A stretch of DNA of 7,977 nt from positions 1 through 7,977 of the forward strand of contig JAITMU010000167.1 of the NCBI GenBank assembly GCA_031277195.1. Reading direction: 5' to 3'. Position 1 is the stretch's first letter. Each line of letters starts with the position of its first letter. This document shows, piece by piece, positions 1 through 6,277 of this stretch. This stretch comes from Gallionellaceae bacterium. Its GTDB lineage: Bacteria > Pseudomonadota > Gammaproteobacteria > Burkholderiales > Gallionellaceae. The notes beneath the pieces were generated by a model, which made no database searches, was not told where the DNA came from, and saw only the letters and a program-made list of their open reading frames with translations. Made by a program: the position numbers and the translations under genes.

Positions 1-1118
1 AGTACGATGTCGCGCTGGACGAGGTGCGGAAGATACGCGCGCTGCGTCCCGATTGGGAATTGGGCGTGCTGGCGGAAGCGCAATTATTGGCGCGCACAGA
101 CCCCGCGCAGGCAAGCGGCGCGCTGAAAAATTATCTGGAGACGCATCCGGGTCTGCGGGAAACGCGCGTGTTTTCTCTGGGCGTGATGATGAAGCAAAAT
201 CAGTACCCGGAAGCGCGCGAACTGGTGCGGAAGATGCAGGCTGAGCATCCCGATAATTTTGAACTGGCATTTGCCGCCGCCGGACTTTCCGTGCAGATGG
301 GCGAGCTGGATCGCGCTGAAAGCGAGTTGCGCGCGACCTTGCAAAACGGCAACCAGGATCAGAACACGGTGTACTACTACCTCGGTCGTTTGTACGACGA
401 GGAGATGGCGCGCAAGGACGATGCGCTGGCAAGCTATCTGAAAGTGACGGACGGCGAGTATGCGTATCCCGCGCATCTGCGCGCGGCTTTTCTGCTTTAT
501 GAGGCGGGCAAACTGAGCGAGGCGCGCGCCCGCTTGCAGCAGACGCCAACGAAAAACGACACGCAGCGCGTGGAGTTGCTGCTGGCGGAGTCGCGCATGT
601 TGAATGACACCGGTCAGCCGGAGGCCGCGTATGACGTGCTGAAACGCGGGCTGGAAAAACTGCCCGATCAGCCGGGGCTGCTGTACGAGACTGCGATGCA
701 GGCGATCCGGCTGGACAAGCACGCCGAATTTGAACGGATGATGCGTCAGGTGATTGCGCTGTCGCCGCAACAGGCGCAAGCCTATAACGCGATCGGTTAC
801 AGCTTGCTGGATCGCAATGAGCGCGTGAAAGAGGGCGTGGCGCTGGTGAAAAAAGCCTATGCGCTCGATCCGGACGATCCGGCGATCATGGACAGCATGG
901 GTTGGGCTTACTACCGCATGGGCGATCTGGAAAAGAGTCTGGAATTTTTGCGCCGCGCCTATGCGCTGCTGCCCGATCCGGAAATCGCCGCGCATCTGGG
1001 AGAAATTTTGTGGCTGCTGGACAAGCGGGATGAAGCGAAGCGCGTTTGGGAAAACGCGCTGGCGGCGCATCCTGACGATGCCGCGTTGCGCGCGGCCATC
1101 GGAAAGTATCAGCCTTGA
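1..1118 (+). CDS. TPR-repeat protein, 5' truncated by window edge
   Basis: This is the 3' part of a tetratricopeptide-repeat protein. The frame is open from the first complete codon (position 3) with no stop, so the gene starts upstream; the GTG at 24 is only an internal codon. About 371 residues are visible, helical and rich in Ala, Leu, Arg and Glu. TPR-like 34-residue units are clearest near 260-362, 363-462, 779-886 (AYNAIGYSLLDRNERVKEGV), 881-985 (DSMGWAYYRMGDLEKSLEFL) and 983-1081. Such proteins are protein-protein scaffolds. A TPR protein directly before lolB is conserved in proteobacteria (PA4667 in Pseudomonas aeruginosa, from memory), but its precise function is not established. Full-length members usually carry an export signal, which cannot be checked here. 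The TGA stop shares one base with the lolB ATG, implying translational coupling. The family is certain; an envelope role is inferred from context. Confidence 0.9.
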   Translation, partial: YDVALDEVRKIRALRPDWELGVLAEAQLLARTDPAQASGALKNYLETHPGLRETRVFSLGVMMKQNQYPEARELVRKMQAEHPDNFELAFAAAGLSVQMGELDRAESELRATLQNGNQDQNTVYYYLGRLYDEEMARKDDALASYLKVTDGEYAYPAHLRAAFLLYEAGKLSEARARLQQTPTKNDTQRVELLLAESRMLNDTGQPEAAYDVLKRGLEKLPDQPGLLYETAMQAIRLDKHAEFERMMRQVIALSPQQAQAYNAIGYSLLDRNERVKEGVALVKKAYALDPDDPAIMDSMGWAYYRMGDLEKSLEFLRRAYALLPDPEIAAHLGEILWLLDKRDEAKRVWENALAAHPDDAALRAAIGKYQP

Positions 1119-1681
1119 TGCGTCGCCTGTTATTGCTGTGTCTCGTGGTGATGGCGGGCTGCCGCACGCTGCCGCCGCCGGAAACGATGCAGCGTCCCGC
1201 TGATCCGGGGCAGGCATCGTTTGATTTGAACGGGCGCATCTCCATCACCCACGACGGCAAGCGCGACGCCGCCAATCTGCGTTGGTCGCATACGCCGGAT
1301 GGCGACGAGATGTCGCTGGTCGCGCCGCTTGGGCAGACGGTTGCGCGGCTGGTTCGCAACGGGCAGGGCGCGACGCTGGAAACGTCAGAGCAGCGTTATG
1401 TGGCGGGCAACATCGGGGAATTGACGCAGCAGGCGCTGGGCTGGACGCTGCCGCTGGAAGGCTTGCCGTACTGGGTGTTCGCGCTGCCGTCGCCGGAAAG
1501 CGAATCGGATATTGAATCCGCGCAGGGCGGGCAGGTGTCGGTGTTGCGTCAGGACGGTTGGGAGATGCGCTATCTGCGCTATGCGTCCGAAGCGGCAGAC
1601 AGTTTGCCGATGCGAATGAGGCTGGCGCGCGAGGGCGTGGAGATTCAGTTGATGGTGGACGAATGGAACATTCCGCGCTGA
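1118..1681 (+). CDS. lolB: Outer-membrane lipoprotein receptor LolB
   Basis: LolB is the last component of the Lol pathway: it takes lipoproteins from periplasmic LolA and inserts them into the inner leaflet of the outer membrane. The 187-residue product starts with a short lipoprotein signal peptide (MRRLLLLCLVVMAGC) in which VMAGC is the lipobox, so Cys15 is the predicted lipidated residue of the mature protein. Mature-region family features include FDLNGRISI (residues 35-43), APLGQTVARL (69-78), LGWTLPLEGLPYWV (107-120) and the C-terminal RLAREGVEIQLMVDEW (168-183). The length is slightly shorter than the E. coli protein, as is common in betaproteobacteria. I chose the ATG at 1118, one base inside the preceding TGA stop, over a TTG one codon upstream because it gives the clean Met-Arg-Arg signal. 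The gene ends 19 bases inside ispE. Position between the TPR gene and ispE is the conserved one. Confidence 0.95.
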   Translation: MRRLLLLCLVVMAGCRTLPPPETMQRPADPGQASFDLNGRISITHDGKRDAANLRWSHTPDGDEMSLVAPLGQTVARLVRNGQGATLETSEQRYVAGNIGELTQQALGWTLPLEGLPYWVFALPSPESESDIESAQGGQVSVLRQDGWEMRYLRYASEAADSLPMRMRLAREGVEIQLMVDEWNIPR

Positions 1682-2499
1682 CCTGCCCCGCGCCCGCCAA
1701 ACTCAACCTGTTCCTGCACGTCGTCGGGCGGCGCGCGGACGGTTATCACTTGTTGCAAACCCAATTCTGTTTCATTGATCTGTGCGACACGCTGCATTTC
1801 ACGCTGCGCGACGATGGCGTCATTCGTCGCGTTGGCGATCTCGATGGCGTGCCTGCCGAGCAGGACTTGTGCATTCGCGCCGCGCGGCTGCTGCAACAGG
1901 AAACCCAATGCCCATACGGCGCGGACATCGCGCTGGAAAAGCGCATCCCGATGGGCGGCGGTCTGGGCGGCGGCAGTTCCGATGCGGCGACCACTTTGTT
2001 GGCGTTGAACCGCATGTGGAAGTTGAATCTTTCACGCGAGCGGCTGATGCGGCTTGGGTTGACGCTGGGCGCAGACGTGCCGGTGTTCATCTTCGGCGAA
2101 AATGCCTTTGCCGAAGGCGTGGGCGAACGCTTGCAGGCCTGCCCCGCGCCGGATGCCTGGTATGTGGTGCTATTTCCCCCCGTACAGGTCGCTACAGCAG
2201 CCATTTTCGCGCGTCCGGAATTGACACGAAACACGATTTCCCTCACAATTCGCGCCCTTCCGACGGCGCACTTGCACAATGATTTGCAGCCAGTGGTGTG
2301 TGATTTGCACCTGGAAGTCGCGCAGCATCTGGCTTGGTTGAGCCAGTTTGCCGAGGCGAAAATGACCGGTTCCGGCGCTTGCGTGTTTGCGGCGTTTCCA
2401 GATGAACAGGGCGCACGCGCAGTATTGGCGCGGCTTCCAGCGGATATGCAAGGCGTTGTGGCGCAGGGTTTGCCGCATCATCCGTTGCGGGATTTTTAG
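1663..2499 (+). CDS. ispE: 4-diphosphocytidyl-2-C-methyl-D-erythritol kinase IspE
   Basis: IspE is a cytosolic GHMP-family kinase that phosphorylates the 2-hydroxyl of CDP-methylerythritol with ATP, a step of the MEP isoprenoid pathway. The 278-residue product has all family marks: PAPAKLNLFLHV at 9-20 with substrate-site Lys13, the glycine-rich ATP loop PMGGGLGGGSSDAAT at 96-110, LGADVPVF at 135-142 with predicted catalytic Asp138, and the C-terminal motif MTGSGACVFAAF at 234-245. Length matches the E. coli enzyme (about 283). The frame is open further upstream to 1558, but the ATG at 1663 is preferred because it places PAPAKLN near the N-terminus as in homologues, and a GGTGGA stretch at 1654-1659 can serve as ribosome binding site. 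The first 19 bases overlap lolB in another frame, suggesting coupled translation. The TAG stop lies four bases before a tRNA gene. Confidence 0.97.
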   Translation: MEHSALTCPAPAKLNLFLHVVGRRADGYHLLQTQFCFIDLCDTLHFTLRDDGVIRRVGDLDGVPAEQDLCIRAARLLQQETQCPYGADIALEKRIPMGGGLGGGSSDAATTLLALNRMWKLNLSRERLMRLGLTLGADVPVFIFGENAFAEGVGERLQACPAPDAWYVVLFPPVQVATAAIFARPELTRNTISLTIRALPTAHLHNDLQPVVCDLHLEVAQHLAWLSQFAEAKMTGSGACVFAAFPDEQGARAVLARLPADMQGVVAQGLPHHPLRDF

Positions 2500-2503
2500 T
2501 TTT

Positions 2504-2578
2504 TGGGGAGTCGCCAAGTGGTAAGGCACCGGATTTTGATTCCGGCATTCGTAGGTTCGATCCCTACCTCCCCAGCCA
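2504..2578 (+). tRNA. tRNA-Gln (anticodon TTG)
   Basis: A complete cloverleaf folds by eye. The 7-bp acceptor stem TGGGGAG (2504-2510) pairs perfectly with CTCCCCA (2568-2574). The D stem is GCC/GGC (2513-2515, 2525-2527). The anticodon stem CCGGA/TCCGG (2529-2533, 2541-2545) closes a TTTTGAT loop with anticodon TTG at 2536-2538, reading CAA and probably CAG. The T stem GTAGG/CCTAC (2551-2555, 2563-2567) closes the loop TTCGATC. Discriminator G2575 is followed by an encoded CCA (2576-2578). The gene lies between ispE and prs on the same strand with no visible promoter or terminator of its own, so it is probably cut out of an ispE-prs transcript. Confidence 0.97.
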
Positions 2579-2598
2579 GTTGTATTTAACTTTGCCTT

Positions 2599-2604
2599 GA
2601 GGAA
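2599..2604 (+). promoter_or_regulatory. Ribosome binding site of prs
   Basis: GAGGAA lies six bases before the GTG at 2611. It supports this GTG as the start of prs, which also gives the expected N-terminus of the enzyme. The rest of the 32-base tRNA-prs gap shows no hairpin or T-run. Confidence 0.75.
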
Positions 2605-2610
2605 TCTCAC

Positions 2611-3561
2611 GTGTCTTACGACAGCTTGATGGTGTTCACCGGTAATGCCAACCCCAAGCTCGCGGAGGATGTGGCAAGACACCTTGGCATCAGCCTGGGT
2701 CGCGCCACCGTCGGGCGTTTTTCCGATGGCGAAGTGATGGTCGAGATTCTGGAGCATGTGCGCGGCAAGGACGTGTTCGTGCTGCAATCCACCTGCGCGC
2801 CGTGCAACGACAGCCTGATGGAAGTGCTGGTGATGGTGGATGCGTTAAAACGCGCTTCCGCTGGCCGCATCACGGCGGCGGTGCCGTACATGGGTTACGC
2901 CAGACAGGATCGCCGTCCGCGCTCGGCGCGCGTGGCGATCACCGCGAAAGTGGTGGCGAACATGCTGACCGGTGTTGGCGTGGATCGCGTGCTGACGATG
3001 GATTTGCACGCTGACCAGATTCAAGGCTTCTTCGACATTCCGGTCGATAACATTTACGCCGCGCCGCTGTTGCTGGCGGATGTGTGGCGGCATGATTACA
3101 AGGATCTGGTGGTGGTGTCGCCGGATGTGGGCGGTGTGGTGCGCGCGCGCGCGCTGGCGAAGCGGCTCGATTCCGACCTCGCCATCATCGACAAGCGCCG
3201 CCCCAAGCCGAACGTGGCGAAGGTGATGAACATCATCGGCGACGTGGCGGGGCGCACCTGCATCATCATGGATGACATGGTGGACACCGCCAACACGCTG
3301 TGCGAAGCGGCGGCGGCATTGAAAGAGAAGGGCGCGGAGCGCGTGATCGCGTATTGCACTCACCCCGTGTTGTCGGGACCGGCGGTCGGACGCATTGAAA
3401 ATTCGTCACTGGACGAATTGGTGGTGACGGACACCATCCCGTTGCGCGAAGACGCGCGCAACTGCAAACGCATCCGCCAGCTCAGCGTGGCGGAACTGAT
3501 GGCCGAGACCATGCGCCGGATCAGCGCGGAAGAATCGGTTAGTTCGTTGTTTATTGATTGA
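2611..3561 (+). CDS. prs: Ribose-phosphate pyrophosphokinase (PRPP synthetase)
   Basis: Prs transfers pyrophosphate from ATP to ribose-5-phosphate, giving PRPP for purine, pyrimidine, histidine, tryptophan and NAD synthesis. The 316-residue length is typical of the bacterial class I hexameric enzyme. Visible motifs are RFSDGE (36-41), the flexible ATP loop YMGYARQDRRPRSAR (93-107), DLHADQIQGFFDIPVDN (131-147) with active-site His133, the KRR segment at 195-197, and the PRPP-binding loop DDMVDTANT at 221-229. In that loop Ala-Asn replaces the Gly-Gly of E. coli; I recall the same variant in Neisseria, so I read it as lineage-typical rather than defective. The C-terminus RRISAEESVSSLFID is canonical. 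Translation starts at GTG, supported by GAGGAA six bases upstream. The gene follows tRNA-Gln by 32 bases and is probably co-transcribed with ispE. A palindromic repeat begins seven bases after the TGA stop. Confidence 0.98.
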   Translation: MSYDSLMVFTGNANPKLAEDVARHLGISLGRATVGRFSDGEVMVEILEHVRGKDVFVLQSTCAPCNDSLMEVLVMVDALKRASAGRITAAVPYMGYARQDRRPRSARVAITAKVVANMLTGVGVDRVLTMDLHADQIQGFFDIPVDNIYAAPLLLADVWRHDYKDLVVVSPDVGGVVRARALAKRLDSDLAIIDKRRPKPNVAKVMNIIGDVAGRTCIIMDDMVDTANTLCEAAAALKEKGAERVIAYCTHPVLSGPAVGRIENSSLDELVVTDTIPLREDARNCKRIRQLSVAELMAETMRRISAEESVSSLFID

Positions 3562-3568
3562 TTGCCCC

Positions 3569-3657
3569 GTCATTCCCGCGAAAGCGGGAATCCAAGGACG
3601 TTAGGTTTGAGTTTTGCCTTCCAAAAGTCCTTGGTTCCCCGCTTTCGCGGGGACGAC
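3569..3657 (+). repeat. Palindromic intergenic repeat, element A (dRS3/REP-like)
   Basis: Two 31-base arms (3569-3599 and 3627-3657) are imperfect inverted copies of each other around a 27-base spacer, and each arm is itself a hairpin. In the left arm ATTCCCGC (3572-3579) pairs with GCGGGAAT (3584-3591) around GAAA, which as RNA would be a GNRA tetraloop. The left core fits the neisserial dRS3 pattern ATTCCC-N8-GGGAAT. The right arm has an ATTCCC-to-GTCCCC-type change that is partly compensated across its stem. There is no T-run, so it is not an obvious terminator. It sits seven bases after the prs stop and resembles dispersed palindromic repeats common between proteobacterial genes. No target-site duplication is evident. 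Confidence 0.85.
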
Positions 3658-3678
3658 TGGCGTCGTTTGCAACGCCTA

Positions 3679-3704
3679 ATTCCGGGCGCTGCGCAACCCG
3701 GAAT
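3679..3704 (+). repeat. Stem-loop upstream of rplY
   Basis: ATTCCGGG (3679-3686) pairs perfectly with CCCGGAAT (3697-3704) around a 10-base loop CGCTGCGCAA. No T-run follows, so a terminator role is unlikely. It lies 39 bases before the rplY start codon. It may be another REP-like palindrome or an mRNA leader structure; the sequence does not decide between these. Confidence 0.6.
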
Positions 3705-3743
3705 CACCTGGTCGCGGGTGGTTCTGTTTAACTGGAGAAGTAA

Positions 3744-4382
3744 ATGAAAATCGAAGTCACCGCAACATCCCGCAAGGCGCAAGGAACGGGTGCGAGCCGC
3801 CGTCTGCGCAATTCCGGCCTCACGCCCGGCATCGTTTATGGCGACGGCGCACCGTCCCTGATCTCGCTGGATCACAACAGTCTGTACTACGCGCTGCGCA
3901 ACGAAGCGTTCCACGCTTCGATTCTGACGCTGAATCTCGACGGCAAGAAAGAACAAGTGCTGCTGCGCGATTTCCAGATGCATCCGTTCCGTCAGCAAGT
4001 TCAGCACATCGACTTTCAGCGCGTGGACGCGAAGAAAAAGATTCACATGAAGGTGCCGCTGCACTTCATCAACGCCGAAATCTCTCCGGGCGTGAAGCTG
4101 CACAGCGGCGTGGTGAGCCACGTTCTGAACGAACTGGAAATCTCCTGCCTGCCGAAACAACTGCCGGAATTCATCGAAGTGGATCTGGCCGGGCTGGACG
4201 TGTCGCATCCGTTCCACGTGTCTGATCTGAAGTTGCCGGACGGCGTGACGCTTGCCGGTCATCATCAACCCGGCGACGCCGTGGCGACCGCGCAAGTGCC
4301 GCGTGGCGCAGTGGAAGCGGAAGCGACCGCTGCTGCCGATGCTGCCGCTGCCGCCGCACCGGCTGCGGAAGCCAAGAAGTAA
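3744..4382 (+). CDS. rplY: 50S ribosomal protein L25 (long CTC/TL5 form)
   Basis: L25 binds 5S rRNA in the central protuberance of the large ribosomal subunit. The 212-residue product is the long two-domain form: an N-terminal L25 domain (about 1-93, with KIEVTATSRKAQGTGASRRL, PGIVYG and the region ending HIDFQRV) followed by a TL5-type beta domain (about 100-187, with VPLHFIN, SPGVK, LEISCLP, LPEFIEVDLAGLDV and LPDGVTL). The tail from 189 is almost all Ala and Glu, ends in Lys-Lys and is probably disordered, as is common in betaproteobacterial and pseudomonad homologues. The ATG at 3744 is preceded by GGAG (3734-3737) at six bases spacing. A stop of the prs-frame extension through element A (TGA at 3745-3747) overlaps this ATG. 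A terminator-like hairpin follows the gene before pth. Position between prs and pth is the conserved one. Confidence 0.97.
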   Translation: MKIEVTATSRKAQGTGASRRLRNSGLTPGIVYGDGAPSLISLDHNSLYYALRNEAFHASILTLNLDGKKEQVLLRDFQMHPFRQQVQHIDFQRVDAKKKIHMKVPLHFINAEISPGVKLHSGVVSHVLNELEISCLPKQLPEFIEVDLAGLDVSHPFHVSDLKLPDGVTLAGHHQPGDAVATAQVPRGAVEAEATAAADAAAAAAPAAEAKK

Positions 4383-4397
4383 GCTGCCTTCAGCCGG

Positions 4398-4431
4398 AAG
4401 CCCGCCATGTTGACGCATGCGCGGGCTTTTT
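4398..4431 (+). terminator. Intrinsic-terminator-like hairpin between rplY and pth
   Basis: AAGCCCGC (4398-4405) pairs perfectly with GCGGGCTT (4421-4428) around a 15-base loop, and five T residues (4427-4431) close the structure, the form of a rho-independent terminator for rplY. The T-run ends only four bases before the pth ATG, so the structure occupies the space where a pth ribosome binding site would be. Either it ends most rplY transcripts, with partial readthrough into pth, or it acts as an mRNA structure controlling pth translation. Confidence 0.75.
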
Positions 4432-4435
4432 CATT

Positions 4436-5008
4436 ATGAGCGAGATACGCCTGATCGTCGGCCTCGGTAATCCGGGGCGAGAACACGAAGCCACGCGCCA
4501 CAACGCCGGTTTCTGGTGGGTGGACGCCTACGCGGATGCGCATGTGTCCGGCTTCCGCGCGGAAAACAAATTTCACGGCGAACTGGCGCGCGTGCAGGAA
4601 AATGGCAACGAAGTTTTTCTGCTCAAGCCGCAAACATTCATGAACAACAGCGGGCGCGCGGTCGGCGCAGTCGCGCAGTTTTATCGCATCACGCCGGATC
4701 AGATTCTGGTGGTGCATGACGAACTGGATTTGCCGCCGGGCGGCGTCAAGCTGAAATTCGGCGGCGGTCACGGCGGGCATAACGGCTTGAAGGACATCAT
4801 CGCGCAGCTTGGCGACAAGGATTTCTGGCGACTGCGGATTGGCATAGGCCATCCGGGTGAACGCAGCGAAGTCGTCGGCTATGTGCTGAATCCCGCGCGC
4901 AAGGAAGAACAACCCCTGATCAACGCCGCCATGCAACGCGCCGCAGAAGTCGCGCCGCTGATCGTCGCGGGCAAGCAGGAAGCGGCGATGTTGAAGTTGC
5001 ATAGTTGA
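4436..5008 (+). CDS. pth: Peptidyl-tRNA hydrolase
   Basis: Pth cleaves the ester bond of peptidyl-tRNAs that drop off ribosomes, recycling tRNA; it is usually essential in bacteria. The 190-residue product has the family landmarks IRLIVGLGNPGREHEATRHN (4-23), QTFMNNSG (66-73), HDELDLPPG (94-102) and GGGHGGHNGLKDI (109-121). By alignment with E. coli Pth, the active-site set Asn10, His20, Asn68, Asp93 and Asn114 corresponds here to Asn12, His22, Asn70, Asp95 and Asn116, all present. The ATG at 4436 puts LIVGLGNPG at the expected place and no alternative ATG, GTG or TTG lies just upstream in frame. Unusually, no Shine-Dalgarno sequence is visible: the upstream bases are the 3' arm and T-run of a terminator-like hairpin. 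The gene sits between rplY and ychF, the common proteobacterial order. Confidence 0.97.
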   Translation: MSEIRLIVGLGNPGREHEATRHNAGFWWVDAYADAHVSGFRAENKFHGELARVQENGNEVFLLKPQTFMNNSGRAVGAVAQFYRITPDQILVVHDELDLPPGGVKLKFGGGHGGHNGLKDIIAQLGDKDFWRLRIGIGHPGERSEVVGYVLNPARKEEQPLINAAMQRAAEVAPLIVAGKQEAAMLKLHS

Positions 5009-5031
5009 GGTTGTTTCGCGGGGGCGCTGGA

Positions 5032-5140
5032 GGATACCCATCCCCACCCTAACCCTCCCCTTGAAGGGGAGGGAACGAAAAAACGGAGCGCGGAAATCCC
5101 CTTCCCTTCAAGGGGAGGGTTAGGGTGGGGATGGGTGTCC
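5032..5140 (+). repeat. Long inverted repeat, element C
   Basis: The 33-base arms 5036-5068 and 5104-5136 are perfect reverse complements, extending to about 37 bases per arm (5032-5068, 5104-5140) with one mismatch. The spacer is 35 bases. The left arm holds a second, smaller palindrome at 5053-5073, in which CCCTCCCCTT pairs with AAGGGGAGGG around one base. The arms are strand-asymmetric: C-rich on the left, G-rich on the right, with GGGTTAGGGTGGGGATGGG near the right end. Similar CCCTCCCCTT/AAGGGGAGGG palindromes recur between genes of many proteobacteria. It fills most of the pth-ychF gap and has no T-run. It contains no open frame worth calling and is unrelated to elements A and B. Confidence 0.85.
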
Positions 5141-5175
5141 CCCGTATTTAATATTTTGATTCACAAGGAATCACC

Positions 5176-6267
5176 ATGAGCCTCAAATGCGGCATCGTCG
5201 GTTTGCCCAACGTCGGCAAATCCACTCTGTTCAACGCGCTGACCAAGGCGGGCATCGCGGCGGAAAATTATCCCTTCTGCACCATCGAGCCGAACGTCGG
5301 CATCGTCGAAGTGCCGGACGCGCGCATGGCGGCGTTGAGCAAGATCGTCAATCCGCAGCGCGTGCAACCGGCCATCGTTGAATTCGTCGATATTGCCGGA
5401 TTGGTGGCGGGCGCGTCCAAGGGCGAAGGGCTGGGCAACCAGTTTCTCGCCAACATCCGCGAGACCGATGCCATCGTCAACGTGGTGCGCTGCTTTGATG
5501 ATCCCAATGTCGTCCACGTCGCCGGTAAAGTCGATCCGCTGGCCGACATCGAAGTCATCCTCACCGAACTCGCGCTGGCCGATCTCGCCACCGTGGAAAA
5601 AGCCATCGCGCGCGACGGCAAGAAAGCCAAATCCGGCGACAAGGACGCGATCAAACTGGTCGCCGTGCTGGAAAAGCTGACGCCGCATCTCAACGAAGGC
5701 AAACCCGCGCGCACATTCGCCTTGAGTGACGACGAAAAAGAAATCGTCAAACCGCTGTGCTTGTTGACCATCAAACCCGCGATGTATGTCGGCAACGTGC
5801 TGGAGGACGGATTTGAAAACAATCCGCATCTGGATAAATTGCGCGAATACGCGGCGAAAGAAAACGCGCCGGTGGTGGCGCTGTGCGCCAAGATCGAAGC
5901 CGAACTCGCCGATCTCGACGACGCCGACAAACAGGAATTTCTCGCCGATCTGGGATTGGAAGAACCCGGCCTCAATCGCTTGATTCGCGCGGGTTACGAG
6001 TTGTTAGGTTTGCAAACCTACTTCACCGCCGGCGTAAAAGAAGTCCGCGCCTGGACCATCCACAAAGGCGACACCGCGCCGCAAGCCGCAGGCGTGATTC
6101 ACACCGATTTTGAAAAAGGCTTCATTCGCGCGCAGACGGTTTCCTTTGCGGATTTCATCGCCTGCGGCGGCGAGCATGGCGCGAAAGAGAAGGGCAAGAT
6201 GCGCGTGGAGGGGAAAGACTACGTGGTGCAGGACGGGGATGTGATGCACTTTTTGTTTAATGTTTGA
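5176..6267 (+). CDS. ychF: Redox-regulated ATPase YchF (OLA1 family)
   Basis: YchF is an Obg-related P-loop protein that hydrolyses ATP rather than GTP, associates with ribosomes, and is implicated in translation and oxidative-stress responses. The 363-residue length matches the family exactly. The P-loop is GLPNVGKST (9-17), the switch/G3 region is DIAGLVAGASKGEGLGNQFL (72-91), and NVLE (207-210) stands at the G4 position in place of NKxD, the feature linked with ATP preference. A helical coiled-coil arm lies around 130-200. The C-terminal TGS domain runs from about 278 and includes TYFTAGVKEVRAWTI, FIRAQTVSF and the ending VQDGDVMHFLFNV. The ATG at 5176 has AAGGAA five bases upstream. The gene is separated from pth by element C; AT-rich sequence at 5145-5157 could hold a promoter, but I cannot define one. 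Element B begins ten bases after the stop. Confidence 0.98.
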   Translation: MSLKCGIVGLPNVGKSTLFNALTKAGIAAENYPFCTIEPNVGIVEVPDARMAALSKIVNPQRVQPAIVEFVDIAGLVAGASKGEGLGNQFLANIRETDAIVNVVRCFDDPNVVHVAGKVDPLADIEVILTELALADLATVEKAIARDGKKAKSGDKDAIKLVAVLEKLTPHLNEGKPARTFALSDDEKEIVKPLCLLTIKPAMYVGNVLEDGFENNPHLDKLREYAAKENAPVVALCAKIEAELADLDDADKQEFLADLGLEEPGLNRLIRAGYELLGLQTYFTAGVKEVRAWTIHKGDTAPQAAGVIHTDFEKGFIRAQTVSFADFIACGGEHGAKEKGKMRVEGKDYVVQDGDVMHFLFNV

Positions 6268-6277
6268 TTGAGGGAAG

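Noticed and set aside
84..1217. 377-codon open frame on the minus strand opposite the TPR gene and lolB
   Set aside because: It is the antisense shadow of GC-rich codons: it shows no recognisable domain, is rich in His, Arg and Gln as such shadows are, and the plus-strand TPR and LolB products are clearly real.
1558..1662. Extended N-terminus for ispE starting at 1558
   Set aside because: It would add 35 residues fully inside lolB with no homology; the ATG at 1663 gives the normal IspE N-terminus.
3141..3152. Six GC dinucleotides in a row inside prs (possible Z-DNA or slippage site)
   Set aside because: It encodes the ordinary Val-Arg-Ala-Arg-Ala stretch with common Arg and Ala codons in a GC-rich genome; the frame is intact.
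3562..3747. 61-codon open frame between prs and rplY
   Set aside because: It translates the palindromic repeat (RHSRESGNP-type peptide), a frequent false gene call, starts at TTG and has no ribosome binding site.
3570..4418. 282-codon minus-strand open frame opposite rplY and element A
   Set aside because: Antisense to a certain ribosomal protein gene; its ends run through the repeat and the terminator hairpin, and it has no family features.
4265..5047. 260-codon minus-strand open frame opposite pth
   Set aside because: Shadow of pth and the rplY tail; the Ala-rich C-terminus simply mirrors the repetitive rplY tail codons.
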